This document shows positions 16,031 through 26,377 of a stretch of 40,458 nucleotides of DNA, one piece after another. Source of the DNA: an uncultured Bacteroidota bacterium (GTDB lineage Bacteria > Bacteroidota > Bacteroidia > Bacteroidales > WCHB1-69); assembly GCA_902774175.1 (NCBI GenBank), contig CACYHG010000014.1:1-40458 (forward strand), in the 5' to 3' direction. How positions within the stretch are numbered: the stretch's first letter is position 1; each line of letters opens with the position of its first letter. The notes below the pieces were generated by a model. It worked only from the letters and a program-made list of their open reading frames with translations, made no database searches and was not told the DNA's origin. The translations under genes and the position numbers were made by a program.

Positions 16031-16789
16031 CTAAAATTTCAGCGAGGCGGTCATCAGCATCGCGCCGGATGACCATGTGAGGTATCCCGTGCAATTGCCG
16101 GAAGAGGTGACAAGATCACGCAGGTACGGATAGGTCCAGTAGACCAAAGAGGTGGAAAGCATACCGATGCCCGCACCGGCAAAGACATCCGCCATCCAAT
16201 GCCGGTTGTTCGACATCCGCAGCATTCCGACAGCCGCCGCGACCGTATAGCCGCCGACCGCCAGCCATGGATGTTCGCGTCCGTACTCCCTGCGGAGGAT
16301 TTCCGCCCCGACAAAGGCGGTCATGGTGTGTCCGGAGGGGAAGCTGTTGTGGGCACTGCCGTCAGGACGCAGCACACGGGTACTGTACTTGATGCCGGTG
16401 TTCACGCCGGTACCCAAAATATAGGACAGGGCGGTGAGCGCCGTCAGGTCACCCAAGCGGTGCGTGCCCCGTACGCCACAGCCGTTCAGCGCATAAACAC
16501 CTGCCACCGGAGCAAACTGCAGGAAATTGTCCACCGTAGTGACTGTCCTGATCTTTTCCTGCGACCAATCCTTCACAGCCACGTTCATCTGCTGGAGATC
16601 CGGAAAAAAGGTCACCGCCGTCCCATACCCAATCAAGGCGGAAGGCAGCAGCACGCCGGAAAAGCGGAAATCATGGGTGTAATCCGTGCGGGGCAGCGAA
16701 TCGCATTGCTGCCCGTACAGGCAGCAGCATAAAAAGCATGTCATCACATATAATGCAAATGCTTTTCCCTTCATTGCTAAAGATTCCAT
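16031..16789 (-). CDS. PAP2-family membrane phosphatase
   Basis: Type 2 phosphatidic-acid-phosphatase superfamily protein, probably an envelope lipid or undecaprenyl-pyrophosphate phosphatase. All three active-site motifs are present: KYSTRVLRPDG, SFPSGHTM (conserved SGH) and SNNRHWMADVFAG with the catalytic His. An N-terminal hydrophobic leader (ALYVMTCFLCCCLYG) looks like a signal peptide and several hydrophobic segments follow. Starts are ambiguous: GTG 16798, ATG 16789 (used here) and ATG 16774, the last giving the most typical leader (MKGKAFALYVM). Convergent with the aminotransferase. Specific substrate unknown. Confidence 0.9.
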   Translation of the reverse strand: MESLAMKGKAFALYVMTCFLCCCLYGQQCDSLPRTDYTHDFRFSGVLLPSALIGYGTAVTFFPDLQQMNVAVKDWSQEKIRTVTTVDNFLQFAPVAGVYALNGCGVRGTHRLGDLTALTALSYILGTGVNTGIKYSTRVLRPDGSAHNSFPSGHTMTAFVGAEILRREYGREHPWLAVGGYTVAAAVGMLRMSNNRHWMADVFAGAGIGMLSTSLVYWTYPYLRDLVTSSGNCTGYLTWSSGAMLMTASLKF

Positions 16790-16996
16790 AACAGCCACTG
16801 CATTACTTATTTATAATATAACGCACATTCGTTTCCCATATTGTGCCAAAACTTTCTGATGAGCAAAAAAAATTTGTATGTTAATTTTTTATTAAAAACA
16901 TACTATAAGCCGTTTTTATCCGTTAGGATTATTTGCGGTTTTGATGGCATGCCATCATTTTTTCGCGATAAAAGTACATTAAATCAAAAAGGTAAT

Positions 16997-17773
16997 ATGG
17001 AAGACCTATTGAAAATAGCGGACAGGACTTTCCGTTCAAGACTATTTGTGGGGACCGGAAAATTCCCCTCCAACCAGGTAATGAAGGAAGCAATCATCGC
17101 CTCCGGCACCGGAATGGTGACCACCGCACTGAAACGGCTGAACACACAGGACAGCGGCAGTGAGAATATCCTCGACTTCATTCCGAAGGAATGCATGCTG
17201 CTGCCAAACACCTCCGGGGTGCGCAATGCGGAAGAGGCCGTATTCGCGGCAAAAATGAACCGTGCAGCCCTTGGTACGGACTGGCTTAAGCTGGAGATCC
17301 ACCCCGACCCTAAATACCTGCTCCCCGACACCCGCGAAACCCTGAAGGCGACGGAAGAGCTGGTGAAACTCGGCTTCAAGGTGATGCCCTACGTGCAGGC
17401 CGATCCGGTGGCATGCAAGCAGCTGGAGGAGCTGGGGGCCGTGACCGTGATGCCGCTGGCAGCCCCCATAGGGACCAACAAGGGCATCAAAAACGAGGAG
17501 ATGCTGCGGATCATCATCGAACAGAGCAACGTGCCAGTGGTGATTGATGCGGGCATCGGGGCGCCATCCCATGCCGCATACGCAATGGAGATGGGTGCGG
17601 ACGCCTGCCTCATCAACACCGCCATCGCCATCGCCGACAACCCTGTGGAGATGGCACGCGCCTTCGCCCTTGCTGTCGAGGCCGGACGCATGGCACACAT
17701 GGCCGGGCTGGGTGTCACAGGCGACCTTGCGTCAGCCACCTCACCCCTGACCGCCTTTCTGGATGAGTTATAG
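16997..17773 (+). CDS. thiG: thiazole synthase ThiG
   Basis: Forms the thiazole phosphate ring of thiamine from DXP, dehydroglycine and ThiS thiocarboxylate. The frame is open upstream to 16841, but the ATG at 16997 gives the family's usual 258 residues beginning at [19 protein letters not shown]. Visible motifs are the GTGKFPS loop, [15 protein letters not shown], the Schiff-base Lys98 in [18 protein letters not shown], and the phosphate-binding [32 protein letters not shown]. First gene of a thiG-thiC-thiH run. The 200 bases upstream are AT-rich and show no TPP riboswitch pattern. thiS, thiE and thiF are not nearby. Confidence 0.97.
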   Translation: MEDLLKIADRTFRSRLFVGTGKFPSNQVMKEAIIASGTGMVTTALKRLNTQDSGSENILDFIPKECMLLPNTSGVRNAEEAVFAAKMNRAALGTDWLKLEIHPDPKYLLPDTRETLKATEELVKLGFKVMPYVQADPVACKQLEELGAVTVMPLAAPIGTNKGIKNEEMLRIIIEQSNVPVVIDAGIGAPSHAAYAMEMGADACLINTAIAIADNPVEMARAFALAVEAGRMAHMAGLGVTGDLASATSPLTAFLDEL

Positions 17774-17775
17774 TA

Positions 17776-17867
17776 AGACGTCATACCATGGCGTCTCACA
17801 GTAAAGACGTCATATCATGGCGTCTCTAATAAAGGATAACAAGTAAAGACGTCATACCATGGCGTCT
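17776..17867 (+). repeat. three tandem-like hairpin repeats between thiG and thiC
   Basis: Three 21-base copies (17776-17796, 17805-17825, 17847-17867). Each has arms AGACGTCAT and ATGGCGTCT around a 3-base centre (ACC, ATC in the second) and is preceded by GTAA. Each folds as a 9-bp stem with one G-T wobble. They fill nearly all of the 110-base gap between the two genes. REP-like element or RNA-level control are possibilities; neither is shown. Confidence 0.9.
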
Positions 17868-17874
17868 CTTATAA

Positions 17875-19554
<1,680 letters not shown>

Positions 19555-19565
19555 GGAGGCACAAA

Positions 19566-20675
19566 ATGGAATTCTACGACACCATCAATAATCTGGTCTG
19601 GGACGACGTGACCCGCAGCGTTTACGAGAAGACGGATGCCGATGTACGTCGCGCCCTCGCCAAGGAGACCCTCACCATTGAGGATTTCAAGGCGCTGATT
19701 TCCCCGGCCGCCGAAAATTATCTGGAACGGATGGCACAATTGTCGCGCCACTACACCCAGCAGCGTTTCGGCAAGGTGATACTGCTCTACATCCCGATGT
19801 ACCTCTCCAACGAGTGCAGCAACCACTGCATCTACTGCGGCTTCAACCACAACAACGACATCGCCCGCAAGACCCTCACCGACGAGGAGATTCTGGAGGA
19901 GATAAAGGTCATCAAATCGATGGGGTACGACAATGTGCTGCTGCTTACCGGCGAGCATCCGCGTGCCGCTGGGGCGGACTACATCGAACATGCCATCAGG
20001 CTCTGCCGCGACCATTTCGCCGCCATCAACCTGGAGGTATACCCCATGAAGGTTGAGGAATACCGCCGGATGGAGCAGGCAGGCTGCAACAGCGTATACA
20101 TTTATCAGGAGACCTACAACGAAAGCCGCTACAAAATCTATCACCCGAAAGGGATGAAGAGCCATTACGCATGGCGCTTGGGCACCCCCGAACGGGTGGC
20201 GCAGGCCGGCATACACCGCGTGGGGATGGGCGCCCTCATCGGACTGGAGGAGTGGCGCACCGAGATGGCTTTCCTAGCCATGCACCTGCAGTTCATGACC
20301 AAAAACTACTGGAAGACCAAGTACAGCCTGTCGTTCCCGCGGATGCGTCCCGCCGCAGGCGGCTACCAGCCAAACTTCCTGATGAGCGAGAAGCAGTTTG
20401 CGCAGACTCTGTGGGCCTTCCGTATTTTCGACCACGATGTGGAGATTTCGATGTCCACACGGGAAACCTCATCCATGCGCGACCACTTCGTCACATTAGG
20501 GGTCACCTCGGTGAGCGCAGGCTCGCACACCGACCCGGGCGGCTATGCCCACCCCGACCGCGAACTGGAGCAGTTCCACATCAACGATGACCGCGACCCC
20601 AAGACAATCGAGCGGATGATCCGGGCGCAGGGCTACGATGTCATATACAAGGATTGGGACCGCACATTGCTCTAA
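19566..20675 (+). CDS. thiH: 2-iminoacetate synthase ThiH
   Basis: Radical SAM tyrosine lyase giving dehydroglycine (2-iminoacetate) for ThiG. 369 residues, typical. The cluster motif CX3CX2C is ECSNHCIYCGF with cysteines 84, 88 and 91. VLLLTGEHPRAAG and YQETYNESRY are family signatures. A strong AAGGAGG (19553-19559) lies 6 bases before the ATG and overlaps the thiC stop. Finding ThiH rather than the glycine oxidase ThiO fits an anaerobe. The tRNA-Leu pair follows after about 180 bases, in which only an AT-rich weak stem (TTGAAAAA/TTTTTCA, 20691-20713) is seen as possible terminator. Confidence 0.97.
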   Translation: MEFYDTINNLVWDDVTRSVYEKTDADVRRALAKETLTIEDFKALISPAAENYLERMAQLSRHYTQQRFGKVILLYIPMYLSNECSNHCIYCGFNHNNDIARKTLTDEEILEEIKVIKSMGYDNVLLLTGEHPRAAGADYIEHAIRLCRDHFAAINLEVYPMKVEEYRRMEQAGCNSVYIYQETYNESRYKIYHPKGMKSHYAWRLGTPERVAQAGIHRVGMGALIGLEEWRTEMAFLAMHLQFMTKNYWKTKYSLSFPRMRPAAGGYQPNFLMSEKQFAQTLWAFRIFDHDVEISMSTRETSSMRDHFVTLGVTSVSAGSHTDPGGYAHPDRELEQFHINDDRDPKTIERMIRAQGYDVIYKDWDRTLL

Positions 20676-20836
20676 AAAATGTGCCGGTTGTTGAAAAATC
20701 ATGCGGTTTTTCACAATGCAAAAGGCTGACTTGACATGGGCAAATGTTATCATAAGCATCTAAAATATTGAAATACAATTAGAATTCTCTAAGAAATTTT
20801 TTTATGGAAAATGATGCGGGGTATTTGGATTTTGCC

Positions 20837-20844
20837 TACTTTTG
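20837..20844 (+). promoter_or_regulatory. candidate -7 promoter element for the tRNA-Leu genes
   Basis: TACTTTTG matches TAnnTTTG and lies 13 bases before the first tRNA, consistent with a very short tRNA leader. Confidence 0.55.
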
Positions 20845-20857
20845 CACCCACGAAAAT

Positions 20858-20941
20858 GTCCGGGTGGTGGAATTGGTAGACACGCCACTTTGAGGGGGTG
20901 GTGGCCGGAAGGCCGTGCAAGTTCAAGTCTTGTCCCGGACA
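20858..20941 (+). tRNA. tRNA-Leu (anticodon GAG)
   Basis: Acceptor arms GTCCGGG and CCCGGAC pair fully; the discriminator is A. The D arm has TGGTAGAC. The anticodon stem CCACT/GGTGG encloses loop TTGAGGG, giving anticodon GAG. A long variable arm (GGCCGGAAGGCC-type) and GTTCAAGTC T loop complete a class II tRNA-Leu. The CCA end is not encoded. Confidence 0.96.
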
Positions 20942-20953
20942 CTGCACCAAGCA

Positions 20954-21037
20954 GCTCCGATGGCGGAATTGGTAGACGCGCTACATTCAGGGTGTAGTGG
21001 GCGAACGCCCGTGCAAGTTCGACTCTTGTTCGGAGCA
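20954..21037 (+). tRNA. tRNA-Leu (anticodon CAG)
   Basis: Acceptor arms GCTCCGA and TCGGAGC with discriminator A. The anticodon stem CTACA/TGTAG encloses TTCAGGG, giving anticodon CAG. A long variable arm (GGGCGAACGCCC) and GTTCGACTC T loop mark tRNA-Leu. CCA is not encoded. It follows the GAG tRNA by 12 bases and probably shares its promoter. Confidence 0.96.
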
Positions 21038-21040
21038 CCG

Positions 21041-21075
21041 ATTGGCAAAAAGTTCATCTTTTTGCCAATTTTTGG
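21041..21075 (+). terminator. intrinsic terminator after the tRNA-Leu pair
   Basis: ATTGGCAAAAAG (21041-21052), loop TTCAT, and CTTTTTGCCAAT (21058-21069) make a perfect 12-bp stem followed by a T-run. It separates the tRNAs from rpsF. Confidence 0.8.
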
Positions 21076-21130
21076 CTGAGTTATTTGACAAAATTTTAAT
21101 TAACTTAATAAACATTTAATTATCAGTAAA

Positions 21131-21487
21131 ATGATTAACCAGTACGAAACCGTTTTCATTATGACTCCCGTTTTGTCTGAAGAACAGATGAAGGAAACGG
21201 TAAACAAATTTGAGAAGTTCATGCTTGACAATGGATGTGAAATTGTCAACAGTGAGAACTGGGGCATGAAGAAGTTGGCCTACCCGATCGCGAAAAAGAC
21301 CTCCGGCTTTTACCAGCTCTTTGAGTTCAAGGCGGACGGCTCCTTTATCAAGAATCTGGAGATCCAGTACAAACGTGACGAGAAGATTATCCGCTTCATG
21401 ACCGTCATGCTGGACAAATACGGCATCCAGTTCAACGAACGCCGCCGTCAGAACAGAAGCGAAAAGAAAAACAGTGATAACGAATAA
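21131..21487 (+). CDS. rpsF: 30S ribosomal protein S6
   Basis: 118 residues. [24 protein letters not shown] is the S6 opening and [17 protein letters not shown] is the family's central block. A basic, Ser/Asn-rich tail follows residue ~98. S6 pairs with S18 on 16S rRNA. First gene of rpsF-rpsR-rplI with an AT-rich leader (21076-21130); I see no S6:S18-binding leader motif there. Confidence 0.98.
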   Translation: MINQYETVFIMTPVLSEEQMKETVNKFEKFMLDNGCEIVNSENWGMKKLAYPIAKKTSGFYQLFEFKADGSFIKNLEIQYKRDEKIIRFMTVMLDKYGIQFNERRRQNRSEKKNSDNE

Positions 21488-21498
21488 AATCGAGAGGT

Positions 21499-21789
21499 AT
21501 GGCACAGGCAAATTCAGATATCAAATATTTAACCCCGATTGCGGTGGACATTAAAAAGAAAAAGTTCTGCCGTTTCAAGAAATTAGGAATCAAATACATT
21601 GATTATAAGGACGCACAATATCTGACCCGCTTCATCAACGACCAGGGTAAGATTTTGCCGAGACGTCTGACCGGTACTTCCCTGAAGTATCAGAAAAAGG
21701 TGGCACAGGCCATCAAGAGGGCACGGCAAATCGCCTTGCTGCCGTTCGTGGGTGATAACTTAAAAGAAAACATGGGAGGAAACAAATAA
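21499..21789 (+). CDS. rpsR: 30S ribosomal protein S18
   Basis: 96 residues. The core ([19 protein letters not shown], then [39 protein letters not shown]) is unmistakable. It starts 11 bases after rpsF and its TAA shares its last base with the rplI ATG. The C-terminal [10 protein letters not shown] is a modest extension. Confidence 0.98.
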   Translation: MAQANSDIKYLTPIAVDIKKKKFCRFKKLGIKYIDYKDAQYLTRFINDQGKILPRRLTGTSLKYQKKVAQAIKRARQIALLPFVGDNLKENMGGNK

Positions 21790-22238
21790 TGGAAATTATC
21801 TTAAAGGAAGACGTCGCCAATTTGGGCTATGCCGACGAAATCGTCAACGTGAAAAACGGTTATGCCCGCAACTATTTGTTCCCAAACAAACTGGCTATCC
21901 AGGCCACTGAGAGCAACAAGAAAGTGCTTGCTGAGAATCTCCGTCAGCGCAGCCGCAAACTGGCCAAGATCAAAACCGATGCGGAATCACTGGCCAAACT
22001 GTTGGAGAATGTCACCGTCAAGCTGGCTGTCAAGGCAACGGAAGAGGGCACCATTTACGGTTCCATCACCAACGGCATGATTGCCGAGGCACTGCAAAAT
22101 GACCACAACATCACCATCGACCGTAAGAAAATCGTGGTGAACGAGCAGCATGTCAAGACCGTCGGCAATTACAAGGCGATGGTGAACCTCCACAAGGAGG
22201 TGCATGTGGAACTGCCCGTTGAAGTGGTTGCAGAATAA
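21789..22238 (+). CDS. rplI: 50S ribosomal protein L9
   Basis: 149 residues. [32 protein letters not shown] is the N-terminal rRNA-binding domain signature; a long helix follows (about 40-75) and then the C-terminal domain (GTIYGSITNGMIAEAL). It overlaps rpsR by one base (TAATG), implying translational coupling. Confidence 0.98.
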   Translation: MEIILKEDVANLGYADEIVNVKNGYARNYLFPNKLAIQATESNKKVLAENLRQRSRKLAKIKTDAESLAKLLENVTVKLAVKATEEGTIYGSITNGMIAEALQNDHNITIDRKKIVVNEQHVKTVGNYKAMVNLHKEVHVELPVEVVAE

Positions 22239-22260
22239 CACATCTATTTTGAACATTAGA

Positions 22261-22290
22261 AAAGAGGATTTGCACAAATCCTCTTTTTTT
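22261..22290 (+). terminator. intrinsic terminator of rpsF-rpsR-rplI
   Basis: AAAGAGGATTTG (22261-22272) and CAAATCCTCTTT (22275-22286) form a perfect 12-bp stem with a CA loop, followed by a T-run. It lies 22 bases after the rplI stop. Confidence 0.9.
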
Positions 22291-22306
22291 CTGTCATACC
22301 GCCGAT

Positions 22307-24205
22307 ATGGAAAAGAAACACAAAGGCCGACCCTTATCCTATCTGCTCACGACCTACCTGCTGGGAATGGGCCTGTTCACTTTGTTCCGCATTACAAACA
22401 CATTGGCGTTCAGGATTCATGCAGGCCCACAAAATTGGGGGAGCGGGCTCTTGAAGGCATTCGCAATGGGGCTGCGCTTCGACACAGTCATAAGCTGCTA
22501 TATACTCTCCATACCGTTAGTCGGGATCGTGACCGGCCACCTGTGCGGCATGCGACGCGACGGCTACTATCGGGGATGGCATCTCCTTACGGTGCTGCTG
22601 TACCTGACAGCCTTTTTGGCCTGTGCCGCCGACATACCCTATTTCAACTATTTCTTCACACGTCTGAACGTTTCCGCATTCAGCTGGATGGATTCACTGC
22701 CGTTCGTCGTGAAGATGATTGTGGAGGAGCCTGCGTTCATCCTTTACCTGTTCCTCTTTCTCGCTGTCGGCTTCTGTTATGTGATGCTGATGCGGCGCAT
22801 ACGGCTCCGCTGGCTGACCCGACTTGAAAAACCGGAACGCCTTCTGCCTGCAATCCTGCTCGGAATCCTGCTGGCGGGCTGCTGTATGATTGGAATGCGC
22901 GGACGGCTCTCGATAAAAAGCCCGATCCGCACCGGCACCGCCTATTTCTCAGACAACGCATTTCTGAACCAGCTGGGACTGAACCCGATGTTCACCCTGC
23001 TAAGCAGCATGCGCGAAGCCAAAAAGAACAAGGAGCTGCACCTCATTGATTCCGAAACCGCCCGGCAGGTTGCCACCGGATGGCTCCCGGAACCGCGACA
23101 TGACACATCAGGAGTAATCCGGCTGTCACCGGACTACAATGTGGTGGTTGTCATTATGGAATCCATGGCCGCCTGCAAGGTTGGGCATTTCCGTCCGGAT
23201 CGGAACCTCACACCGCATCTGGACAGCCTGATTGCCGGATCGCTCATCTTTGAAAACGCATACAGCGCAGGCATACACACGCATAACGGAATCTATTCGA
23301 CACTCTTTTCCCAACCGGCCATTCCGGGAAGGCACAGCATGAAATGGACGGTGATTCCGAAAATTGACGGAATGCCCGCATTATTCCACTCGAAAGGCTA
23401 CCAGACCATATATTTCACCACCCATGACGAACAGTTTGACAACGTGGCCGGTTTCCTGTACGCCAACGGCATCGGACGCATCATTTCCCAGAAGGACTAT
23501 CCCGCCAAAGAGGTGAAAAGCACTCTTGGAGTGCCTGACCACGTGATGTTTGACCGCGCTATCGAGGAGTTGGGCAAGGAGCGGCGGCCCTTTTTCGCCT
23601 GCCTGATGACCGCAAGCGACCACAACCCATACATCCTGCCGGATGACATCGGCTGGGAACCCCGTTCCAAGAATATAAGCGAAAAGATGGTGGAATATGC
23701 CGACTGGGCCATCGGACGGTTCATCCGCAAGGCAAAACAGACTTCATGGTTCGCCAATACGCTGTTTGTCTTTGTCGCCGACCATGGCTCCTCCGACGAG
23801 AGCCTTTACGACATGCCGCTCTCCTACCATCATGTGCCGTTGCTCTTCTACTGCCCCGGACAAATCCAACCGGACCGGCGCAGCGACCTCGCACTCCAAA
23901 CTGACATCGGACCGACCATAGCAGGCATGGTTTTCCCCATAGAAAACGGCAACCCGGCCGGAATAGACCTTCAACGGCAACGGCGCACTTTCGCCTATTT
24001 CAGCGCCGACGACAAAATCGGTGTGCTGGATTCTGTCCATTTCTACCGCTATCGCATGAGCGACGGGGACGAAAGCATGTACCGCTACCGGAACCATGAG
24101 ACCGTCAACCTGCTGCCGGAATACAGGACAAAAGCCGATTCCATGCGGAGATACGGCTTTTCGATGATACAGCAGGCTTATGACAAACTGAACAGGCGTC
24201 CCTGA
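22307..24205 (+). CDS. LtaS-type sulfatase-fold membrane enzyme (phosphoglycerol/phosphoethanolamine transferase-like)
   Basis: 632 residues. The N-terminal ~190 residues hold about five transmembrane segments (near 13-30, 60-80, 95-115, 135-160 and 180-200). The periplasmic sulfatase-fold domain follows: NVVVVIMESM near 279-288, the nucleophile Thr in AGIHTHNGIYST near 323, YFTTHDEQFDN near 365, and VADHGSSDE with a nearby SYHHVPLLFY near 490. This is the architecture of LtaS/OpgB/EptA-like enzymes that move polar head groups onto envelope lipids or glycans. As a Gram-negative without lipoteichoic acid, a lipid A or glycan modification role is more likely; the substrate is unknown. Its 3' end overlaps the convergent radical SAM gene by 28 bases. 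Confidence 0.9.
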   Translation: MEKKHKGRPLSYLLTTYLLGMGLFTLFRITNTLAFRIHAGPQNWGSGLLKAFAMGLRFDTVISCYILSIPLVGIVTGHLCGMRRDGYYRGWHLLTVLLYLTAFLACAADIPYFNYFFTRLNVSAFSWMDSLPFVVKMIVEEPAFILYLFLFLAVGFCYVMLMRRIRLRWLTRLEKPERLLPAILLGILLAGCCMIGMRGRLSIKSPIRTGTAYFSDNAFLNQLGLNPMFTLLSSMREAKKNKELHLIDSETARQVATGWLPEPRHDTSGVIRLSPDYNVVVVIMESMAACKVGHFRPDRNLTPHLDSLIAGSLIFENAYSAGIHTHNGIYSTLFSQPAIPGRHSMKWTVIPKIDGMPALFHSKGYQTIYFTTHDEQFDNVAGFLYANGIGRIISQKDYPAKEVKSTLGVPDHVMFDRAIEELGKERRPFFACLMTASDHNPYILPDDIGWEPRSKNISEKMVEYADWAIGRFIRKAKQTSWFANTLFVFVADHGSSDESLYDMPLSYHHVPLLFYCPGQIQPDRRSDLALQTDIGPTIAGMVFPIENGNPAGIDLQRQRRTFAYFSADDKIGVLDSVHFYRYRMSDGDESMYRYRNHETVNLLPEYRTKADSMRRYGFSMIQQAYDKLNRRP

Positions 24206-25125
24206 AACGTATCCCGCTCCGCCAGCCTGCTCTCAACCACCTGCACCACCCGCTCGTTGCGGATCAGCTCCCAGGCCGGCACCTGCAGAAAACGGGGCGG
24301 CACCTCACCTGCAAACCGCTCCACCATCACTTCCGGATTCAGACGCTCCAGAAAATCCACAATGAAATCTATGTATTCATGAAACCCAAATGTATGGAAG
24401 CGCTGCGGCTCCTGCGAATAGAGCTCTGCCATCGGTGTGTTACGGATTATCTGCAGCTGGTGGAATTTTACAGCGCTGACAGGCAGTGAGGAGATCAGAT
24501 CTGCCCATTGCAGCCATTCCTCCGGCGTTTCGTCAGGAAGGCCGAACATCAGGTGGATTCCGGCAGGCAGGCCATACTGGCGCGTTTTTTCCAACACACG
24601 CACCGATGTTGCGAAATCATGTCCACGGTTAACTGTGGCAAGGGTCCGGTCGTTACAGCTCTCCACGCCATACTCAAGCATCACATAACGGGTTTCGGCC
24701 AGTTGCGCAAGAAAAGAGAGCAAGGCATCATCAACACAATCAGGACGTGTGCCTATTACCAGCCCCAACACATCAGGCACGGACAATGCCTCCGCATATA
24801 GTTCCCTAAGCTGCTCCAACGGAGCATAAGTGTTGGTATAAGCCTGGAAATATGCCATGTATGAAACAGCCTTGCGATACCGCCATCGATGGAACGCCAT
24901 TCCCTCCTCCAGCTGCTGCACAATGGATTTGGAAGGGTCGCAATAGGATGGGTTGAAGGCGGAATTGTCACAGTAGGTGCAACCGCCATAACCGATGCGA
25001 CCGTCACGGTTGGGACAGGTAAAACCGGCATGGAGGCTCAGTTTCTGCACCCTCGTGCCAAACAGGCTTTTAAGATATGAGGAATAAGCGTGATAGCGAC
25101 GGCTGTCGCCCCAAGGATAAATCAT
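24178..25125 (-). CDS. TIGR01212-family radical SAM protein (YhcC-like)
   Basis: 315 residues. The iron-sulfur cysteines lie in FTCPNRDGRIGYGGCTYCDN near 36-53, with the wide first spacing of this family. YFQAYTNTYAPLEQLRELYAEAL, VIGTRPDCVDDALLSFL, VMLEYGVESCNDRTLATVNRGHD and HLMFGLPDETPEEWLQW are the subfamily signatures shared with E. coli YhcC. The substrate is not established. Its ATG overlaps the stop of the YbbR-like gene by 4 bases (ATGA), so it ends the long operon that starts at atpB. The 3' end overlaps the opposing sulfatase-fold gene by 28 bases. Confidence 0.93.
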   Translation of the reverse strand: MIYPWGDSRRYHAYSSYLKSLFGTRVQKLSLHAGFTCPNRDGRIGYGGCTYCDNSAFNPSYCDPSKSIVQQLEEGMAFHRWRYRKAVSYMAYFQAYTNTYAPLEQLRELYAEALSVPDVLGLVIGTRPDCVDDALLSFLAQLAETRYVMLEYGVESCNDRTLATVNRGHDFATSVRVLEKTRQYGLPAGIHLMFGLPDETPEEWLQWADLISSLPVSAVKFHQLQIIRNTPMAELYSQEPQRFHTFGFHEYIDFIVDFLERLNPEVMVERFAGEVPPRFLQVPAWELIRNERVVQVVESRLAERDTFQGRLFSLS

Positions 25126-25547
25126 TCCTTTTCCGTCTCGGGACGGCTTTCAAAGTTGAAATGGAGACTGCCGAGGCTGATGCTCTGCAGGCTGTTGGAA
25201 AAGCGGCGGTCCTGTTTCAGGTACTCCACCAGCTGGCTCTGGCTCACACGCACCGAATTGCGCCCTTTCTGGTAATCAGTAAAGAGCTTGTCATAATCCA
25301 AAGCCAGTTTTTTGGAGCGCAAATCTGCAGAAAGAAGAGCCAGCCCTTTGTCCTCCAACGTGACGGCACAAACGGAATCAGACTGGTATACTGCCATTTT
25401 TGTGTCCGGCACATTTTTGAGGCTCAACTGGTAGCTGTAATCCACACGGTAGGTTTTTGACATTTTCATCATAAACCAGCATCCTGCGGCTATCAGCAGG
25501 CACAGCAGGAGATTCACCCTTGTGCTCCGGCTTCGGATTGGAGGCAT
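25122..25547 (-). CDS. short YbbR-like membrane-anchored protein
   Basis: 141 residues: a basic start, one transmembrane segment (LLLCLLIAAGCWFMM, about 13-28), then a beta-rich extracytoplasmic region (YRVDYSYQLSLKNVPDTKMAVYQSDSVCAVTLEDKG). Position just after yajC is where Bacteroidetes carry a YbbR-domain gene, and the first domain's layout agrees. Family members are usually much longer with several YbbR repeats, so this looks like a reduced version. Gap to yajC is 6 bases; 4-base overlap with the radical SAM gene. Identification rests largely on context. Confidence 0.6.
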   Translation of the reverse strand: MPPIRSRSTRVNLLLCLLIAAGCWFMMKMSKTYRVDYSYQLSLKNVPDTKMAVYQSDSVCAVTLEDKGLALLSADLRSKKLALDYDKLFTDYQKGRNSVRVSQSQLVEYLKQDRRFSNSLQSISLGSLHFNFESRPETEKE

Positions 25548-25553
25548 GATACC

Positions 25554-25895
25554 CTATTTCTTTTCAGCGTTGTTCGCAGTAACAGCCCCCTGGGAGATGG
25601 CCGATTTCTCAAACGTGATGTGAACGCCGTTCTCAACCTCCAATTCCACAGTGGTTTCATGCACATCGGAAATCTTTCCGTGCACACCACCGATGGTAAC
25701 GACCCGGTCTCCCTTCTTCAGGCTTTCACGGAATTTCTGCTGTTCCTTGTTCTGCTTTGATTGCGGACGAATCATGAAGAAATAGAAAATGAAAACCAGC
25801 AGCAGAATGAAAATCAGCGAAGACATGCCGCTACCCTTTTTCGGTGCAGCAGCCTGTTGCAGCAATATGAATTGTATAAGGTTTAATATCTGCAT
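25554..25895 (-). CDS. yajC: preprotein translocase subunit YajC
   Basis: 113 residues. A single transmembrane segment (LIFILLLVFIFYFFMIRPQSKQNKEQQKF, about 27-45) carries the FFMIRPQ signature. The cytoplasmic domain follows with LKKGDRVVTIGGVHGKISDV. YajC associates with SecDF at the Sec translocon. It lies between a DUF1573 lipoprotein (31-base gap) and the YbbR-like gene. Confidence 0.96.
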   Translation of the reverse strand: MQILNLIQFILLQQAAAPKKGSGMSSLIFILLLVFIFYFFMIRPQSKQNKEQQKFRESLKKGDRVVTIGGVHGKISDVHETTVELEVENGVHITFEKSAISQGAVTANNAEKK

Positions 25896-25926
25896 CTTAA
25901 TAATTTTTTAACAGTTAATAATCAGT

Positions 25927-26376
25927 TTACGGTTTCTCGACATTGGCGGTGAACCACAGGACAGTTTCAGCCGGATAGGTGTTCGCCTGAACACTCACAC
26001 GCTTGCGCTGCTGTCCGCTTTTGTCCTTGGAATTGAAAGTGATGGTGATTTTCCCTCTTTTCCCAGGCTTTACGGGCTCCTTCGTATAGTCCGCCACGGT
26101 GCAGCCGCATCCCGGAACCACCGCCGAAATGATCAGGTTGGCTTTTCCGGTATTGATGAAGGAATAGGAATAGCTCACCTTCTCCCCCTCCTTGAGTGTA
26201 CCGAAATCATGTTCGATTTCATCAAACGAAAAGGCGGGAAGAGGAGCATTTTCATCCACCCCTTCCGGTGTGGCAGGATTGTTAATCAGATCGCTGGTCA
26301 CCTCCGGCTGCCTGTTTCCGGAGCAGGCGGCAAAAATGAACGCCGCTGCAACTAACAAAACGCTTAACCGTTTCAT
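25927..26376 (-). CDS. DUF1573 lipoprotein
   Basis: 149 residues from the ATG at 26376, giving MKRLSVLLVAAAFIFAAC with Cys18 as lipidation site. An ATG at 26385 would overlap the atpG stop. The DUF1573 domain is evident: FDEIEHDFGTLKEGEKVSYSYSFINTGKANLIIS, then VPGCGCTVADYTKEPVKPGKRGKI. These Ig-like domains are abundant in Bacteroidetes; the function is unknown. Directly follows atpG, so it is likely part of the ATP synthase transcript. Confidence 0.92.
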   Translation of the reverse strand: MKRLSVLLVAAAFIFAACSGNRQPEVTSDLINNPATPEGVDENAPLPAFSFDEIEHDFGTLKEGEKVSYSYSFINTGKANLIISAVVPGCGCTVADYTKEPVKPGKRGKITITFNSKDKSGQQRKRVSVQANTYPAETVLWFTANVEKP

Positions 26377-26377
26377 A

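Noticed and set aside
16800..16996. TPP riboswitch before thiG
   Set aside because: Looked for the conserved CTGAGA and ACCTGATCTGGATAAT-like segments; the region is AT-rich and has neither.
16841..16996. N-terminal extension of thiG
   Set aside because: The frame is open, but ThiG proteins begin at the position of the ATG at 16997 and the extension shows no conserved or leader-like sequence.
17776..17867. CRISPR array
   Set aside because: Only three short units with unequal spacing (8 and 21 bases) and palindromic repeats; no cas genes in the window.
21076..21130. S6:S18-binding leader before rpsF
   Set aside because: The leader is short and AT-rich with no hairpin carrying the expected loop; the hairpin just upstream is the tRNA terminator.
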